A DNA stretch of 64,000 bases from the NCBI GenBank assembly GCA_037045225.1, contig JBAOHZ010000009.1, forward strand, positions 3,582,001 to 3,646,000. Direction: 5' to 3'. The notes beneath the pieces are model-generated. The model saw nothing but the letters and a program-made list of their open reading frames with translations. It made no database searches and was not told the origin of the DNA. A program made the position numbers and the translations under genes. Source of the stretch: Nitrospira sp. (lineage in GTDB: Bacteria > Nitrospirota > Nitrospiria > Nitrospirales > Nitrospiraceae). Each line of letters opens with the position of its first letter. Position 1 is the stretch's first letter. Below, one piece after another: positions 24,845-33,340 of the stretch.

Positions 24845-26776
24845 TTACTTCTTGTCCTTGTCGACTTCTTCGAACTCCGCGTCCACGACCTTTTCATCCG
24901 TCTTGGCCTGGGCGCCGCCGTCTCCGGATGAAGCGGATGCGTCCGCACCGGGAGCCGCACCGGCTTCGGCGGAGGCTTTCTTGTACATCTCCTCAGCCAA
25001 CTTATGGGAAGCCGTGGTCAGCGTCTGAGTGGCTGTTTCGATGGCGGCGGGATCGTCGCCTTCCATCGCCTTACGGAGTCCGGCGATGGCTTCGGTGATC
25101 TTGGTCTTATCGTCTTCACCAATCTTGTCGCCATGTTCGGTCAGGTTCTTTTCGGTGCTATACAGCAACGAGTCGGCCTGGTTCCGAGCTTCAGCTACCC
25201 GACGGCGTTTCTTGTCGTCCTCGGTGTGCGACTGGGCGTCCTTGACGAGCTTATCGACTTCGTCCTTGCTGAGTCCGCTTGAGGCCGTAATCTTGATGGA
25301 CTGTTCCTTCTGCGTGGCCAGGTCTTTGGCCGCGACGTGCACGATACCGTTGGCATCGATGTCGAAGGAGACTTCGACCTGGGGCATTCCGCGCGGAGCG
25401 GGAGGAATGCCGACGAGATCGAATTGCCCCAACAACTTGTTGTCGTTTGCCATTTCACGTTCGCCCTGGAACACGCGAATGGTGACGGCGGTCTGGTTGT
25501 CGGCAGCGGTCGAGAACACCTGGCTCTTCTTCGTGGGAATTGTGGTGTTGCGCTCGATCAACTTCGTGAAAACGCCGCCGAGGGTTTCGATACCGAGCGA
25601 CAAGGGCGTGACATCCAACAGCAGCACGTCCTTGACTTCTCCCTTGAGCACGCCGCCCTGGACGCCGGCTCCAATCGCCACGACTTCGTCCGGGTTTACG
25701 CCGCGATGCGGTTCTTTGCCGAAGAACTCCTTCACGACTTGAATGACTTTCGGCATGCGGGTCATACCGCCGACCAACACGACTTCCTGGATGTCCTTTG
25801 CGCTCACACCGGCATCCGCCAAGGCTTTCCGGCAGGGCTCGATGGTGCGTTGGACGAGGTCGCCGACGAGTTGTTCCAGCTTCGCACGGGTCAATTTCGT
25901 GACCATGTGCTTCGGACCGCTGGCATCTGCCGTAATAAACGGCAGGTTGATTTCGGTTTCCTGTGACGAGGAGAGTTCGATCTTGGCCCGTTCCGCCGAT
26001 TCCTTGAGGCGCTGCAAGGCCATCCGGTCTTTGCGCAGGTCGATGCCTTGATCCTTCTTAAACTCCTCGACGAGCCAGTCCATCACGCGCTCATCGAAGT
26101 CGTCGCCACCGAGATAGGTGTCGCCGTTCGTGGACTTGACCTCGAATACTCCGTCGCCGATTTCGAGGATGGACACGTCAAAGGTACCGCCGCCGAGATC
26201 GTAGACGACGATGCGCTCGTCTTTTTTCTTATCAAGACCATAGGCCAGTGAGGCCGCCGTCGGTTCGTTGATGATGCGCAGAACGTTCAATCCGGCGATC
26301 TGCCCCGCATCCTTGGTGGCCTGGCGCTGGCTGTCGTCGAAATAGGCCGGGACTGTCACCACTGCTTCGGTGACCTTCTCGCCCAGGTAATCTTCGGCGG
26401 TCTGTCGCATTTTCTGCAGGATCATGGCGGAGACTTCCGGCGGGCTATAACGCTTCCCGCGCAACTCGACGTGCGCATCGCCGTTATCCGCCTCGACCAC
26501 CTTGTAGGGGAGTCGCTTCATGGCTTCCTGCACTTCTTTGCTGCGGAACTTACGTCCCATGAGGCGCTTGACGGAGAAAATGGTGTTTTCCGGATTGGTG
26601 ATGGCCTGCCGCTTGGCGATCTGCCCGACCAAGCGTTCGTTCTTATCCGTGATGGCCACCACTGACGGAGTGGTGCGACTTCCTTCCGCATTGGCGATGA
26701 CAACCGGGTCTCCACCGCTCATGATGGCGACGCAGGAGTTCGTCGTGCCGAGGTCGATTCCGATAACTTTGCCCAT
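24845..26776 (-). CDS. dnaK: Chaperone protein DnaK (Hsp70)
   Basis: 643 residues. ATP-driven folding chaperone. It starts M-G-K-V-I-G-I-D-L-G-T-T-N-S, the phosphate-1 motif; V-Y-D-L-G-G-G-T-F-D and the linker region LLLDVTPLSLGIET are intact, and the tail ends in the acidic E-E-V-D-K-D-K-K. The ATG at 26776 was preferred to a codon six residues upstream because AAGGAG sits eight bases before it and the product then has the standard N-terminus. It follows grpE after 89 bases. Confidence 0.99.
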   Translation of the reverse strand: MGKVIGIDLGTTNSCVAIMSGGDPVVIANAEGSRTTPSVVAITDKNERLVGQIAKRQAITNPENTIFSVKRLMGRKFRSKEVQEAMKRLPYKVVEADNGDAHVELRGKRYSPPEVSAMILQKMRQTAEDYLGEKVTEAVVTVPAYFDDSQRQATKDAGQIAGLNVLRIINEPTAASLAYGLDKKKDERIVVYDLGGGTFDVSILEIGDGVFEVKSTNGDTYLGGDDFDERVMDWLVEEFKKDQGIDLRKDRMALQRLKESAERAKIELSSSQETEINLPFITADASGPKHMVTKLTRAKLEQLVGDLVQRTIEPCRKALADAGVSAKDIQEVVLVGGMTRMPKVIQVVKEFFGKEPHRGVNPDEVVAIGAGVQGGVLKGEVKDVLLLDVTPLSLGIETLGGVFTKLIERNTTIPTKKSQVFSTAADNQTAVTIRVFQGEREMANDNKLLGQFDLVGIPPAPRGMPQVEVSFDIDANGIVHVAAKDLATQKEQSIKITASSGLSKDEVDKLVKDAQSHTEDDKKRRRVAEARNQADSLLYSTEKNLTEHGDKIGEDDKTKITEAIAGLRKAMEGDDPAAIETATQTLTTASHKLAEEMYKKASAEAGAAPGADASASSGDGGAQAKTDEKVVDAEFEEVDKDKK

Positions 26777-26865
26777 GGGTTGGCTCCTTCGCAAAAAATA
26801 TCAATACGTGAACAATTGTGTCAGCTGTGCTCGTGAAACCTGTTCTTCACACCAATGATTCGGCC

Positions 26866-27420
26866 CTAGTTTGCGGCTCCGGTCGACACGGTGACCATGG
26901 CGGCGCGGAGGATGCGATCTTGGAGGAGATATCCCTTTTGGTATTCTTCCACGACATGGTTTTCAGGGACCGTATCCGACGCTACCTGGGCGACTGCCTG
27001 TTGCGTGGCCGGGTCGAACGCCAAGCCGACGCTCTCCACTGCTTTGACACCGAACTTCGTCAGCGCACTCACGAGTTGCTTCAGCGTCAATTCCACACCC
27101 TCCGTGAGGGTATCGACGGACCGCGCTTCCTTCGACGATTTAATGGCACGCTCAAGATTGTCCACAACGGGTAAAAGTTCTTTGAGAATCTGTTCGTTGC
27201 CGAACTTGATTTGATCCCGTTGGTCGCGCTGGGCCAGTCGTTTGTAGTTGTCGAACTCTGCCGCCAGCCGCAAATATTTTTCGTTGAGGGCTGTGCATTC
27301 GTCGGACTTGGCATCCAGCACCTTCTGAAGGTCATTGCCCCCCTCAGTCGTGCCGAACGATGCGTCGCTAAAACCGTCTAAGTTGTCGATACTGTGAATA
27401 TTCTTGTCGTCTTTAGACAT
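26866..27420 (-). CDS. grpE: Nucleotide exchange factor GrpE
   Basis: 184 residues. It releases ADP from DnaK. A disordered N-terminus is followed by the long dimerisation helix (about 33-85, including LRLAAEFDNYKRLAQRDQ), then the beta-wing domain with VGLAFDPATQQAV and the family signature YQKGYLLQDRILRAA. It is the first gene of the chaperone operon; no hrcA lies upstream in this window and no CIRCE dyad was seen. Confidence 0.97.
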   Translation of the reverse strand: MSKDDKNIHSIDNLDGFSDASFGTTEGGNDLQKVLDAKSDECTALNEKYLRLAAEFDNYKRLAQRDQRDQIKFGNEQILKELLPVVDNLERAIKSSKEARSVDTLTEGVELTLKQLVSALTKFGVKAVESVGLAFDPATQQAVAQVASDTVPENHVVEEYQKGYLLQDRILRAAMVTVSTGAAN

Positions 27421-27443
27421 TGATTACACCTTTGCTGGAAAGT

Positions 27444-27471
27444 GAGATAGCCACCCACAAACGGAAGTCAA
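27444..27471 (-). promoter_or_regulatory. Candidate promoter for grpE-dnaK-dnaJ
   Basis: On the minus strand TTGACT (27466-27471), a 16-base spacer and TATCTC (27444-27449). The -35 is good, the -10 poor. It is 24 bases from the grpE ATG. Confidence 0.35.
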
Positions 27472-27554
27472 CGGGGAATAGAAAGAAAACATCGACTTTT
27501 CAGGTTCCTAAGGGTTTGAGGCGAGAGGTCACGCCAACTCGTGGGGAGCCAGGC

Positions 27555-28325
27555 CTACGTCAGGCGGTTTCGATGGTACAAGAATTCTAACCCTTCGAGT
27601 GTCAGGAAGGGGAGGACTTCTTGGATCGTTTCGGTTTCCTGTGCAATGACGGTTGCAAGCCCTCCGGTGGCGATGACGGTGGATGTCCGTCCGAGCTCCC
27701 GCTCCATGCGTCGGACGATGCCGTCGACCAAGCCGACATAGCCAAAGAGGAGACCGCTTTGAATGCCGCTGATCGTATCGGTCCCGATGACGGTCTTAGG
27801 CCGGATAATTTCCACCTTGGGAAGCTTGGCGGTCCTGGAGAACAGGGCATCGGCTGAAATCCCAAGACCTGGCGCGATGACGCCGCCGAGATACTCGGCG
27901 GATTTGGTCACGGCGCAGAAGGTCGTGGCGGTGCCGAAGTCGACGATAATGAGATCGGACTGGTACCGCGCATAGGCGGCCGCAGCGTTGACGATGCGGT
28001 CACTGCCGATCTCCTTCGGGTTCGCATACCGTAACGTGAGTCCGGAGTCGGTATCCGGTCCGACGATCACGGGCGTTTGGTGGAAATAGGTCTGCACGAG
28101 GGAATCGAAGGTGGCGGTCAGTGCGGGCACGACGCTGGAGAGGATACAGCCGGTGATCTGTTCCGGGCTGAAGCCGGCGTTGTCTAAGAGATTGAGCAGG
28201 AGAATGCCGTATTCATCGTCGGTTCGCCGTGATTCGGTCGCGAGGCGCCAATGACCGCGCAAGGTAGAATCCTCGAACAGGCCCCACACCACGTTGGTAT
28301 TCCCGATGTCGATGGTCAGCAGCAT
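27555..28325 (-). CDS. coaX: Type III pantothenate kinase
   Basis: 256 residues. It phosphorylates pantothenate as the first step of coenzyme A synthesis. ASKHA-fold motifs are clear: D-I-G-N-T-N at the N-terminus, V-D-F-G-T-A-T-T-F near 134 and G-G-V-I-A-P-G in the middle, plus the C-terminal IATGGLA. The ATG is its first in-frame codon. It is preceded by birA (35-base gap), which with nadC and valS forms a cofactor/translation run on the minus strand. Confidence 0.96.
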   Translation of the reverse strand: MLLTIDIGNTNVVWGLFEDSTLRGHWRLATESRRTDDEYGILLLNLLDNAGFSPEQITGCILSSVVPALTATFDSLVQTYFHQTPVIVGPDTDSGLTLRYANPKEIGSDRIVNAAAAYARYQSDLIIVDFGTATTFCAVTKSAEYLGGVIAPGLGISADALFSRTAKLPKVEIIRPKTVIGTDTISGIQSGLLFGYVGLVDGIVRRMERELGRTSTVIATGGLATVIAQETETIQEVLPFLTLEGLEFLYHRNRLT

Positions 28326-28360
28326 CGTGTTCCCACTCTACCCCAACAGGTGGCCTAATT

Positions 28361-29233
28361 TCATCCCCGCACATGGATGACTTCTGCGCTTCTGACTTCC
28401 AGGAGCCGGTGCGGCAGAGTGGGGGAGGGGTCGGAGGTCACGCGTACACAGAGGCATCCATCGGGGCCGATCGACTCCGCGATCCCCTGGACGATTCCGT
28501 TTTCTTCCAGGGTCACACGGACAGTTGTGCCGAGTGTGGAGCAGCGCCGCGTGAATTCATCGATCATGCCGGATGGTCCGTCGTGGAACAACCGATCCAT
28601 GCGTTGCTCGAGCCGGAGTAGGAGATCTGTCAGGATCGCCACGCGGTCGAGCTGATGGCCGGCCTCTACCGCCAGAGTGGTTACGCCGGCTCTGAGTTCC
28701 TCCGGAAAACTGTCGCGTGCCGCATTGATGTTGAGTCCAATGCCGATGACGACCGCCAGAGTTTTATCAGCGGTGGTGGTTTGTTCGCAGAGGATGCCAC
28801 CGACTTTCTTGTCGCCGATCAACAGATCGTTCGGCCACTTCACCGAGACGGGAAGTCTTGTGCAGCTGACCAGGCAGTCGGCCGACGCGAGGGCGGAAAA
28901 CAATGGGATCCAGGAGAGCCAGGGGCCTACGCGTTTGGCGCCTGGCTCAGGCACGACAATGACAGACATGTAGAGGTTGCCTTGAGGGGGAGAGTGCCAG
29001 GTGCGCCCACGGCGGCCTCGACCGGCTGTTTGGCAGTCGGTCAGCATCACGGTTCCGTGTGGAGCCGCTGGGTCGGTCACTTGTTGCAGGTATGCCAATG
29101 CGTCTGCGTTGGTCGATGCGGTTGATGGGGCATATCGGAGCGATCGTCCGAAGGCCCGTGTCTGCAGGGAGGCTTGGAGGCGGTCAATGTCCAGCCGATC
29201 GGCTGGAGGCGGATCCTTACCGGGTTCGCCCAC
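28361..29233 (-). CDS. birA: Biotin--[acetyl-CoA-carboxylase] ligase, no DNA-binding domain
   Basis: 290 residues. It makes biotinyl-AMP and biotinylates the carrier protein of acetyl-CoA carboxylase. The catalytic domain shows G-R-G-R-R-G-R-T-W (biotin/ATP loop), V-K-W-P-N-D-L and KVGGILCE, and ends with the small SH3-like domain (VRVTLEENGIVQGIAESIGPDGCLCV). There is no N-terminal helix-turn-helix, so it should lack the repressor function of E. coli BirA. The first 17 bases overlap the end of nadC. Confidence 0.93.
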   Translation of the reverse strand: MGEPGKDPPPADRLDIDRLQASLQTRAFGRSLRYAPSTASTNADALAYLQQVTDPAAPHGTVMLTDCQTAGRGRRGRTWHSPPQGNLYMSVIVVPEPGAKRVGPWLSWIPLFSALASADCLVSCTRLPVSVKWPNDLLIGDKKVGGILCEQTTTADKTLAVVIGIGLNINAARDSFPEELRAGVTTLAVEAGHQLDRVAILTDLLLRLEQRMDRLFHDGPSGMIDEFTRRCSTLGTTVRVTLEENGIVQGIAESIGPDGCLCVRVTSDPSPTLPHRLLEVRSAEVIHVRG

Positions 29234-30140
29234 GGCTCCCTCGATAGCCGGTGAGGTCCATGCTGAGGTCGGCTGCTGGTGCGGAATGCGTCAGGGCGCC
29301 GACGGAGATGTAATCCACGCCGGCTCGAGCCATGTCGGCAACCGTCTGCAGAGTGATGCCGCCTGAAACTTCGACCAGGGCGCGTTTCTTGATGAGGGCT
29401 ACGGCTTTTTGCACGAGGGTCGGGGACATATTGTCGAGCAGAATGATGTCGGCTCGTCCGGCGAGCGCTTCTTTCACTTCCTGTAACGTCTTGGCTTCCA
29501 CCTCGATGCGAAGGCCGTGCGGAGCTTGGGCGCGTGCCAACCGGCAGGCCTCGGCCACGTCGATGCCGGCGGAGCGCAACACGGCGAGATGATTGTCTTT
29601 GATCAGGATGCCGTCGCCCAAAGAGAAGCGATGGTTTCTTCCACCGCCTAAATGCACCGCCCATTTTTCGAGCGCCCGCAGGCCCGGTGTGGTCTTCCTG
29701 GTATCGAGAATGGCGGTCGCTGTATTTCGGACTGCAGCGCAAAACTTCGCGGTCAGCGTGGCGATACCAGAAAGATGTTGGAGGAAATTGACGGCCACGC
29801 GTTCCGCCGTCAACAACGACCGTACATCGCCTCGTACAACGATGACCTCCGTGTCCGACTTGACGGTGGTCCCGTCTTTGATGGTCTTGATGATGCGCAA
29901 CGAGCGGTCCACCGCGAGGAAGACTTCCTGCGCGACGGCGACTCCGGCAACGGTCATAGGCTGGTGCGCCACGATGGCGGCCTGGGCCTGAATCGCGCGG
30001 GGAAACAGTGCGCTCGTGGTGACGTCGCCGTGGGCGAGATCTTCGTCGAGGGCCAGCTGGACCGCGTTGCGGATGGTCTGTTGGTTAAGCGCCTTGATTT
30101 TGTTTCTGCTCGCTGATGATCTGGTGGAGCGCCTGTTCAA
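29217..30140 (-). CDS. nadC: Nicotinate-nucleotide pyrophosphorylase (carboxylating)
   Basis: About 307 residues. It converts quinolinate and PRPP to nicotinate mononucleotide in de novo NAD synthesis. Motifs: LALDEDLAHGDVTT at the N-terminus, F-L-Q-H-L-S-G-I-A-T, L-D-T-R-K-T-T-P-G-L-R and VHLGGGRNHR (phosphoribosyl site), and E-V-S-G-G-I near the end. The only start codon long enough is a TTG at 30140, inside valS, giving a 56-base overlap; the first 15 or so residues are not family-like, so initiation may be atypical. Confidence 0.94.
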   Translation of the reverse strand: MNRRSTRSSASRNKIKALNQQTIRNAVQLALDEDLAHGDVTTSALFPRAIQAQAAIVAHQPMTVAGVAVAQEVFLAVDRSLRIIKTIKDGTTVKSDTEVIVVRGDVRSLLTAERVAVNFLQHLSGIATLTAKFCAAVRNTATAILDTRKTTPGLRALEKWAVHLGGGRNHRFSLGDGILIKDNHLAVLRSAGIDVAEACRLARAQAPHGLRIEVEAKTLQEVKEALAGRADIILLDNMSPTLVQKAVALIKKRALVEVSGGITLQTVADMARAGVDYISVGALTHSAPAADLSMDLTGYRGSRGRTR

Positions 30141-32835
30141 ACAATTGGATCATGCGGGATTCACGCGCCAGTCGATCATGGTGATCGGTCAGGACGTCCG
30201 GCGGCGCCTTGGCCACGAAATCGGGATTGCCCAGTTTCTGCTGCGTGCGTGCCACCTCTTTTTGAAGCAGCGCGATCTGCTTGAGCACATTGTCCTTGGC
30301 CTTCTGGAGATCGGCGCCCTCCATTGATGTGCCGACTTCGGCCGAGCCGCTCGTCAGGGTCAGCAGGTGAGGAGCCGTGACGTCCGAGGTGCTTCCGACA
30401 AACAGATCCTCGACGTTTTCCATGTACTCGATCAGTTCGCGATGTTTCTGGAAGGTTGCCGCGGCTTGGTCCGTCTTCCCGTGCACTTTGAAAGGGAGAC
30501 GTTTGCCGGCGGGATAATTCAGGATCGCGCGTTCCTGGTTCATCAGGGCTCGGCACTCCTCCAGCAGGGCGAACTCCTGCTCGGCTTCTTGGGAAGCCCA
30601 GTCGGCGCGGACAGTCGGGTAGGGTTGCCGGACGATGCTGGCACCTTCGTGGGGCAGGGTTTGCCAGATCTCTTCCGAAATAAACGGCATGAAGGGATGT
30701 AACAATCGCATCATGGTCTCGAAGGTCTCAGCGAGGGTCTGACGCGTAGTCTTGGCTTGTTCGGACGCCTGATCCTTGAGCGCCGGCTTGATCATCTCAA
30801 TGTACTTGTCGCAGTACTCATGCCAGATGAATTGATACACGGCGCTCGATGCGCGGTCGAATCGATACTGTTCCAATTCCTGCGTGACGGTGCCGATGGT
30901 GGCGTTCAGGCGACTCAGAATCCATCGGTCGGGAAACGACCGCTGCGCCGGCGGAACCTCAACCCGTTCGCCGTCCAGGTGCATGAGGAGGAACCGGGCC
31001 GCGTTCCAGATTTTGTTCGTGAAGTTCCGGTAACCCTCGATTCGCTCTTCCGCCAGCTTGACGTCGCGTCCCGGCGAAGCCATTGCGGCCATGGTGAAAC
31101 GCAAGGCGTCGGTTCCGAACTGTTCCATCACATGCAAGGGATCGATGACGTTGCCCTTGGACTTACTCATCTTCTGGCCTTCGGCATCGCGGACCAGGGC
31201 ATGGATATACACGTCACGGAAGGGCACTTCGCCCATGAACTTCAGGCCCATCATGATCATGCGCGCGACCCAGAAAAACAGAATGTCGAGGCCGGTGACC
31301 AGGGTGGATGTCGGGTAGAAGGTTTTCAACTCCGGCGTCTGCTTCGGCCATCCCAAGGTGGAAAAGGGCCAGAGGGCGGAGGAGAACCAGGTGTCGAGCA
31401 CGTCGGGGTCTTGCACCAATGCGCCCGAGTGGCCCTTCGGACAGGTGGTCGGTGTGGTCTTTGCCACGATGACGGCTGCATCCGATGGAATCAGCGGTGC
31501 CCCGTCTGAGGAGCGGCGCAGAAACGGGCTTCCGTAACAGGTTTCGCAGTACCAGGCTGGAATCTGATGGCCCCACCAGATTTGCCGGGAGACGCACCAG
31601 TCTTTGATGTCTCGCATCCAGCCGAGATAGTTGTTTTTCCAGGCCTCGGGAATGATCCTCACCCGACCATCCTCGACCGCCTGAATCGCCGGCTCAGCGA
31701 GCGGCTTGATCTTGACGAACCATTGATCCGACAACAGGGGTTCGACAACCGTCTTGCAGCGGTAGCATTTGCCGAGCGCCATTTTGTGGGGCTCGGATTT
31801 TTCCAACAAGCCCTGATCCGTCAGCAGTTGTTCGATCTTCGGTCTGGCCTTGGCAACGGGAAGGCCCTCGACGGCCTGCGCCACTCCAGCCTCCGCCAGG
31901 GAGCCTTCCAAGCGAAGGTTGGCATGGATGTCCAGGATTTTGATGCGCCGGAGCCCATGGCGTTCTCCTGCTTCAAAGTCATTGAAGTCATGGGCGGGTG
32001 TGATCTTGACGGCGCCGGTGCCGAATTCACGGTCGACCAGGATCGAGTCCCCGACGATTGGAATCGCGCGTGTCGTCAGGGGGAGCTGAATCTGTTTGCC
32101 GATGAGGTGACGATAGCGTTCATCCTCCGGGTGCACGGCCACCGCCGTGTCACCGAACAGCGTTTCAGGTCGTGTCGTCGCCACAAACAGCACCTGAGTG
32201 GGATCGTCAACCAGGGCATAACGAATCGTATAAAGTTTGCCGGTGATCTCTTCATGTTCGACTTCGATGTCGGACAGGGCCGTCAGGCAGCGTGGGCACC
32301 AGTTGATCAGGCGCTCGCCGCGATAGAGCAACCCATCTGCATGCAGGCGCACGAAAACCTCGCGGACGGCTTCCGAGAGTCCCTCGTCCATCGTGAAGCG
32401 TTCACGCTCCCAATCGCAGGAGGCGCCAAGCCGTTTGAGCTGGGAGATAATCGTGCCGCCGGATTTTTCTTTCCACTGCCACACCCGTTTGAGAAACTCT
32501 TCGCGTCCGAGTGCTTCCCGCGTGGTGCCTTCGGTCTGGAGCTGCCGTTCCACCACGTTCTGGGTGGCAATTCCCGCGTGGTCCGTGCCGGGCATCCAGA
32601 GCACATTGTAGCCCTGCATGCGGCGCCAACGAATCAGAATGTCCTGCAGGGTATTGTTCAGCGCATGGCCGACGTGCAGCGATCCCGTGACGTTCGGGGG
32701 AGGGATCACCATCGAGTAGGGTTGCCCGGAATGGGCCGGGTCGGCATGAAACAGGCCGGCGTCGATCCAGCGCTGGTACCAGCGGTCTTCGACGGCGTGC
32801 GGGCTGTAGGTTTTGTCGAGTTGTGGTGTGGACAT
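30085..32835 (-). CDS. valS: Valine--tRNA ligase
   Basis: 916 residues, full length. Class I synthetase that charges tRNA-Val. The HIGH motif appears as H-V-G-H (near 56) and KMSKS is exact (QKMSKSKGN, near 558). The CP1 editing domain (TTRPETLFGDTAVAVHP), zinc-binding Cys patterns and C-terminal coiled-coil arm (LKQIALLQKEVARTQQKL) are present. It is the first gene of valS-nadC-birA-coaX. A 519-codon open frame runs antisense to it and is judged a shadow. Confidence 0.98.
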   Translation of the reverse strand: MSTPQLDKTYSPHAVEDRWYQRWIDAGLFHADPAHSGQPYSMVIPPPNVTGSLHVGHALNNTLQDILIRWRRMQGYNVLWMPGTDHAGIATQNVVERQLQTEGTTREALGREEFLKRVWQWKEKSGGTIISQLKRLGASCDWERERFTMDEGLSEAVREVFVRLHADGLLYRGERLINWCPRCLTALSDIEVEHEEITGKLYTIRYALVDDPTQVLFVATTRPETLFGDTAVAVHPEDERYRHLIGKQIQLPLTTRAIPIVGDSILVDREFGTGAVKITPAHDFNDFEAGERHGLRRIKILDIHANLRLEGSLAEAGVAQAVEGLPVAKARPKIEQLLTDQGLLEKSEPHKMALGKCYRCKTVVEPLLSDQWFVKIKPLAEPAIQAVEDGRVRIIPEAWKNNYLGWMRDIKDWCVSRQIWWGHQIPAWYCETCYGSPFLRRSSDGAPLIPSDAAVIVAKTTPTTCPKGHSGALVQDPDVLDTWFSSALWPFSTLGWPKQTPELKTFYPTSTLVTGLDILFFWVARMIMMGLKFMGEVPFRDVYIHALVRDAEGQKMSKSKGNVIDPLHVMEQFGTDALRFTMAAMASPGRDVKLAEERIEGYRNFTNKIWNAARFLLMHLDGERVEVPPAQRSFPDRWILSRLNATIGTVTQELEQYRFDRASSAVYQFIWHEYCDKYIEMIKPALKDQASEQAKTTRQTLAETFETMMRLLHPFMPFISEEIWQTLPHEGASIVRQPYPTVRADWASQEAEQEFALLEECRALMNQERAILNYPAGKRLPFKVHGKTDQAAATFQKHRELIEYMENVEDLFVGSTSDVTAPHLLTLTSGSAEVGTSMEGADLQKAKDNVLKQIALLQKEVARTQQKLGNPDFVAKAPPDVLTDHHDRLARESRMIQLFEQALHQIISEQKQNQGA

Positions 32836-33208
32836 GGTGTTACCAGGATGCTGAAAAAGCCGGCCAGTCTAGCTCTCGACAGCCATGGAGCGTGCCGCGT
32901 CTCCCGTCAAGGACGGCCACCGTGCTGTACCGGGGGACGAGAGGTGTTTCATGAAAGATGGACTATGAGGACGGCCATTTTGAGTATCCTGCGGAAATAT
33001 TCTGCGTGGTTCCAGCTGTCTTCATGCGCCAGGGGCGCGACGCGGGCGCATCTTAACACGTGCCGTGTGGGCTCACAAGGTAATGGACGCGCGTCCGGGA
33101 TCGTTCTAAAGGTTGTAGCGGACTGAAGCCCTGTGATATACATCCGGCGGTTCAGCCGGTTGATCGAGATCGCCGGTTTGAGAGCCCATCACCGTTGAAG
33201 GAGAGATT
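32836..33208. other. Intergenic region between valS and the 39-residue basic protein
   Basis: 373 bases between divergent genes. Apart from the plus-strand promoter candidate near its right end, I see no gene. The minus-strand leader of valS has no convincing promoter hexamers. No T-box features (specifier loop plus TGGNACC box) were recognised. Confidence 0.5.
33113..33142 (+). promoter_or_regulatory. Candidate promoter for the 39-residue basic protein
   Basis: TTGTAG (33113-33118), an 18-base spacer and TATACA (33137-33142) preceded by TGA, which makes an extended -10. It ends 66 bases before the ATG at 33209. Confidence 0.45.
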
Positions 33209-33328
33209 ATGCCGAGGGGACGAGAGAAGGATCGCAAGACTCGCAAGAAGCACCGGAAGAACGTGGAGCGTATGAAGGGATTGGTCAAGACCCGCCGTGC
33301 GGCGGCCAAGAAGGTCAAGCGAGGATAG
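33209..33328 (+). CDS. Very basic 39-residue protein
   Basis: Begins MPRGREKDRKTRKKHRKN and ends AAAKKVKRG: about half the residues are Lys or Arg, with no Cys, Pro-rich or hydrophobic segment except a short M-K-G-L-V. AAGGAG six bases before the ATG and an extended -10 promoter support it as a real gene despite its size. The composition is that of a small ribosomal or other RNA-binding protein (compare bTHX and bS22), but I cannot assign it to either. It ends 12 bases from the convergent receiver-domain gene. Confidence 0.65.
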   Translation: MPRGREKDRKTRKKHRKNVERMKGLVKTRRAAAKKVKRG

Positions 33329-33340
33329 GCGAACGGGACG

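Noticed and set aside
27421..27554. Sigma-32 or CIRCE heat-shock control before grpE
   Set aside because: CCTGAAA and CCCC are present on the minus strand but 21 bases apart, too far for sigma-32, and no TTAGCACTC dyad exists.
31567..33126. 519-codon open frame on the plus strand
   Set aside because: It is antisense to valS, its protein has no recognisable domain and it has no ribosome site; GC-rich genes often leave such shadows.
32836..33208. T-box or other riboswitch leader for valS
   Set aside because: No specifier/antiterminator pattern (TGGNACC) could be identified on the minus strand.
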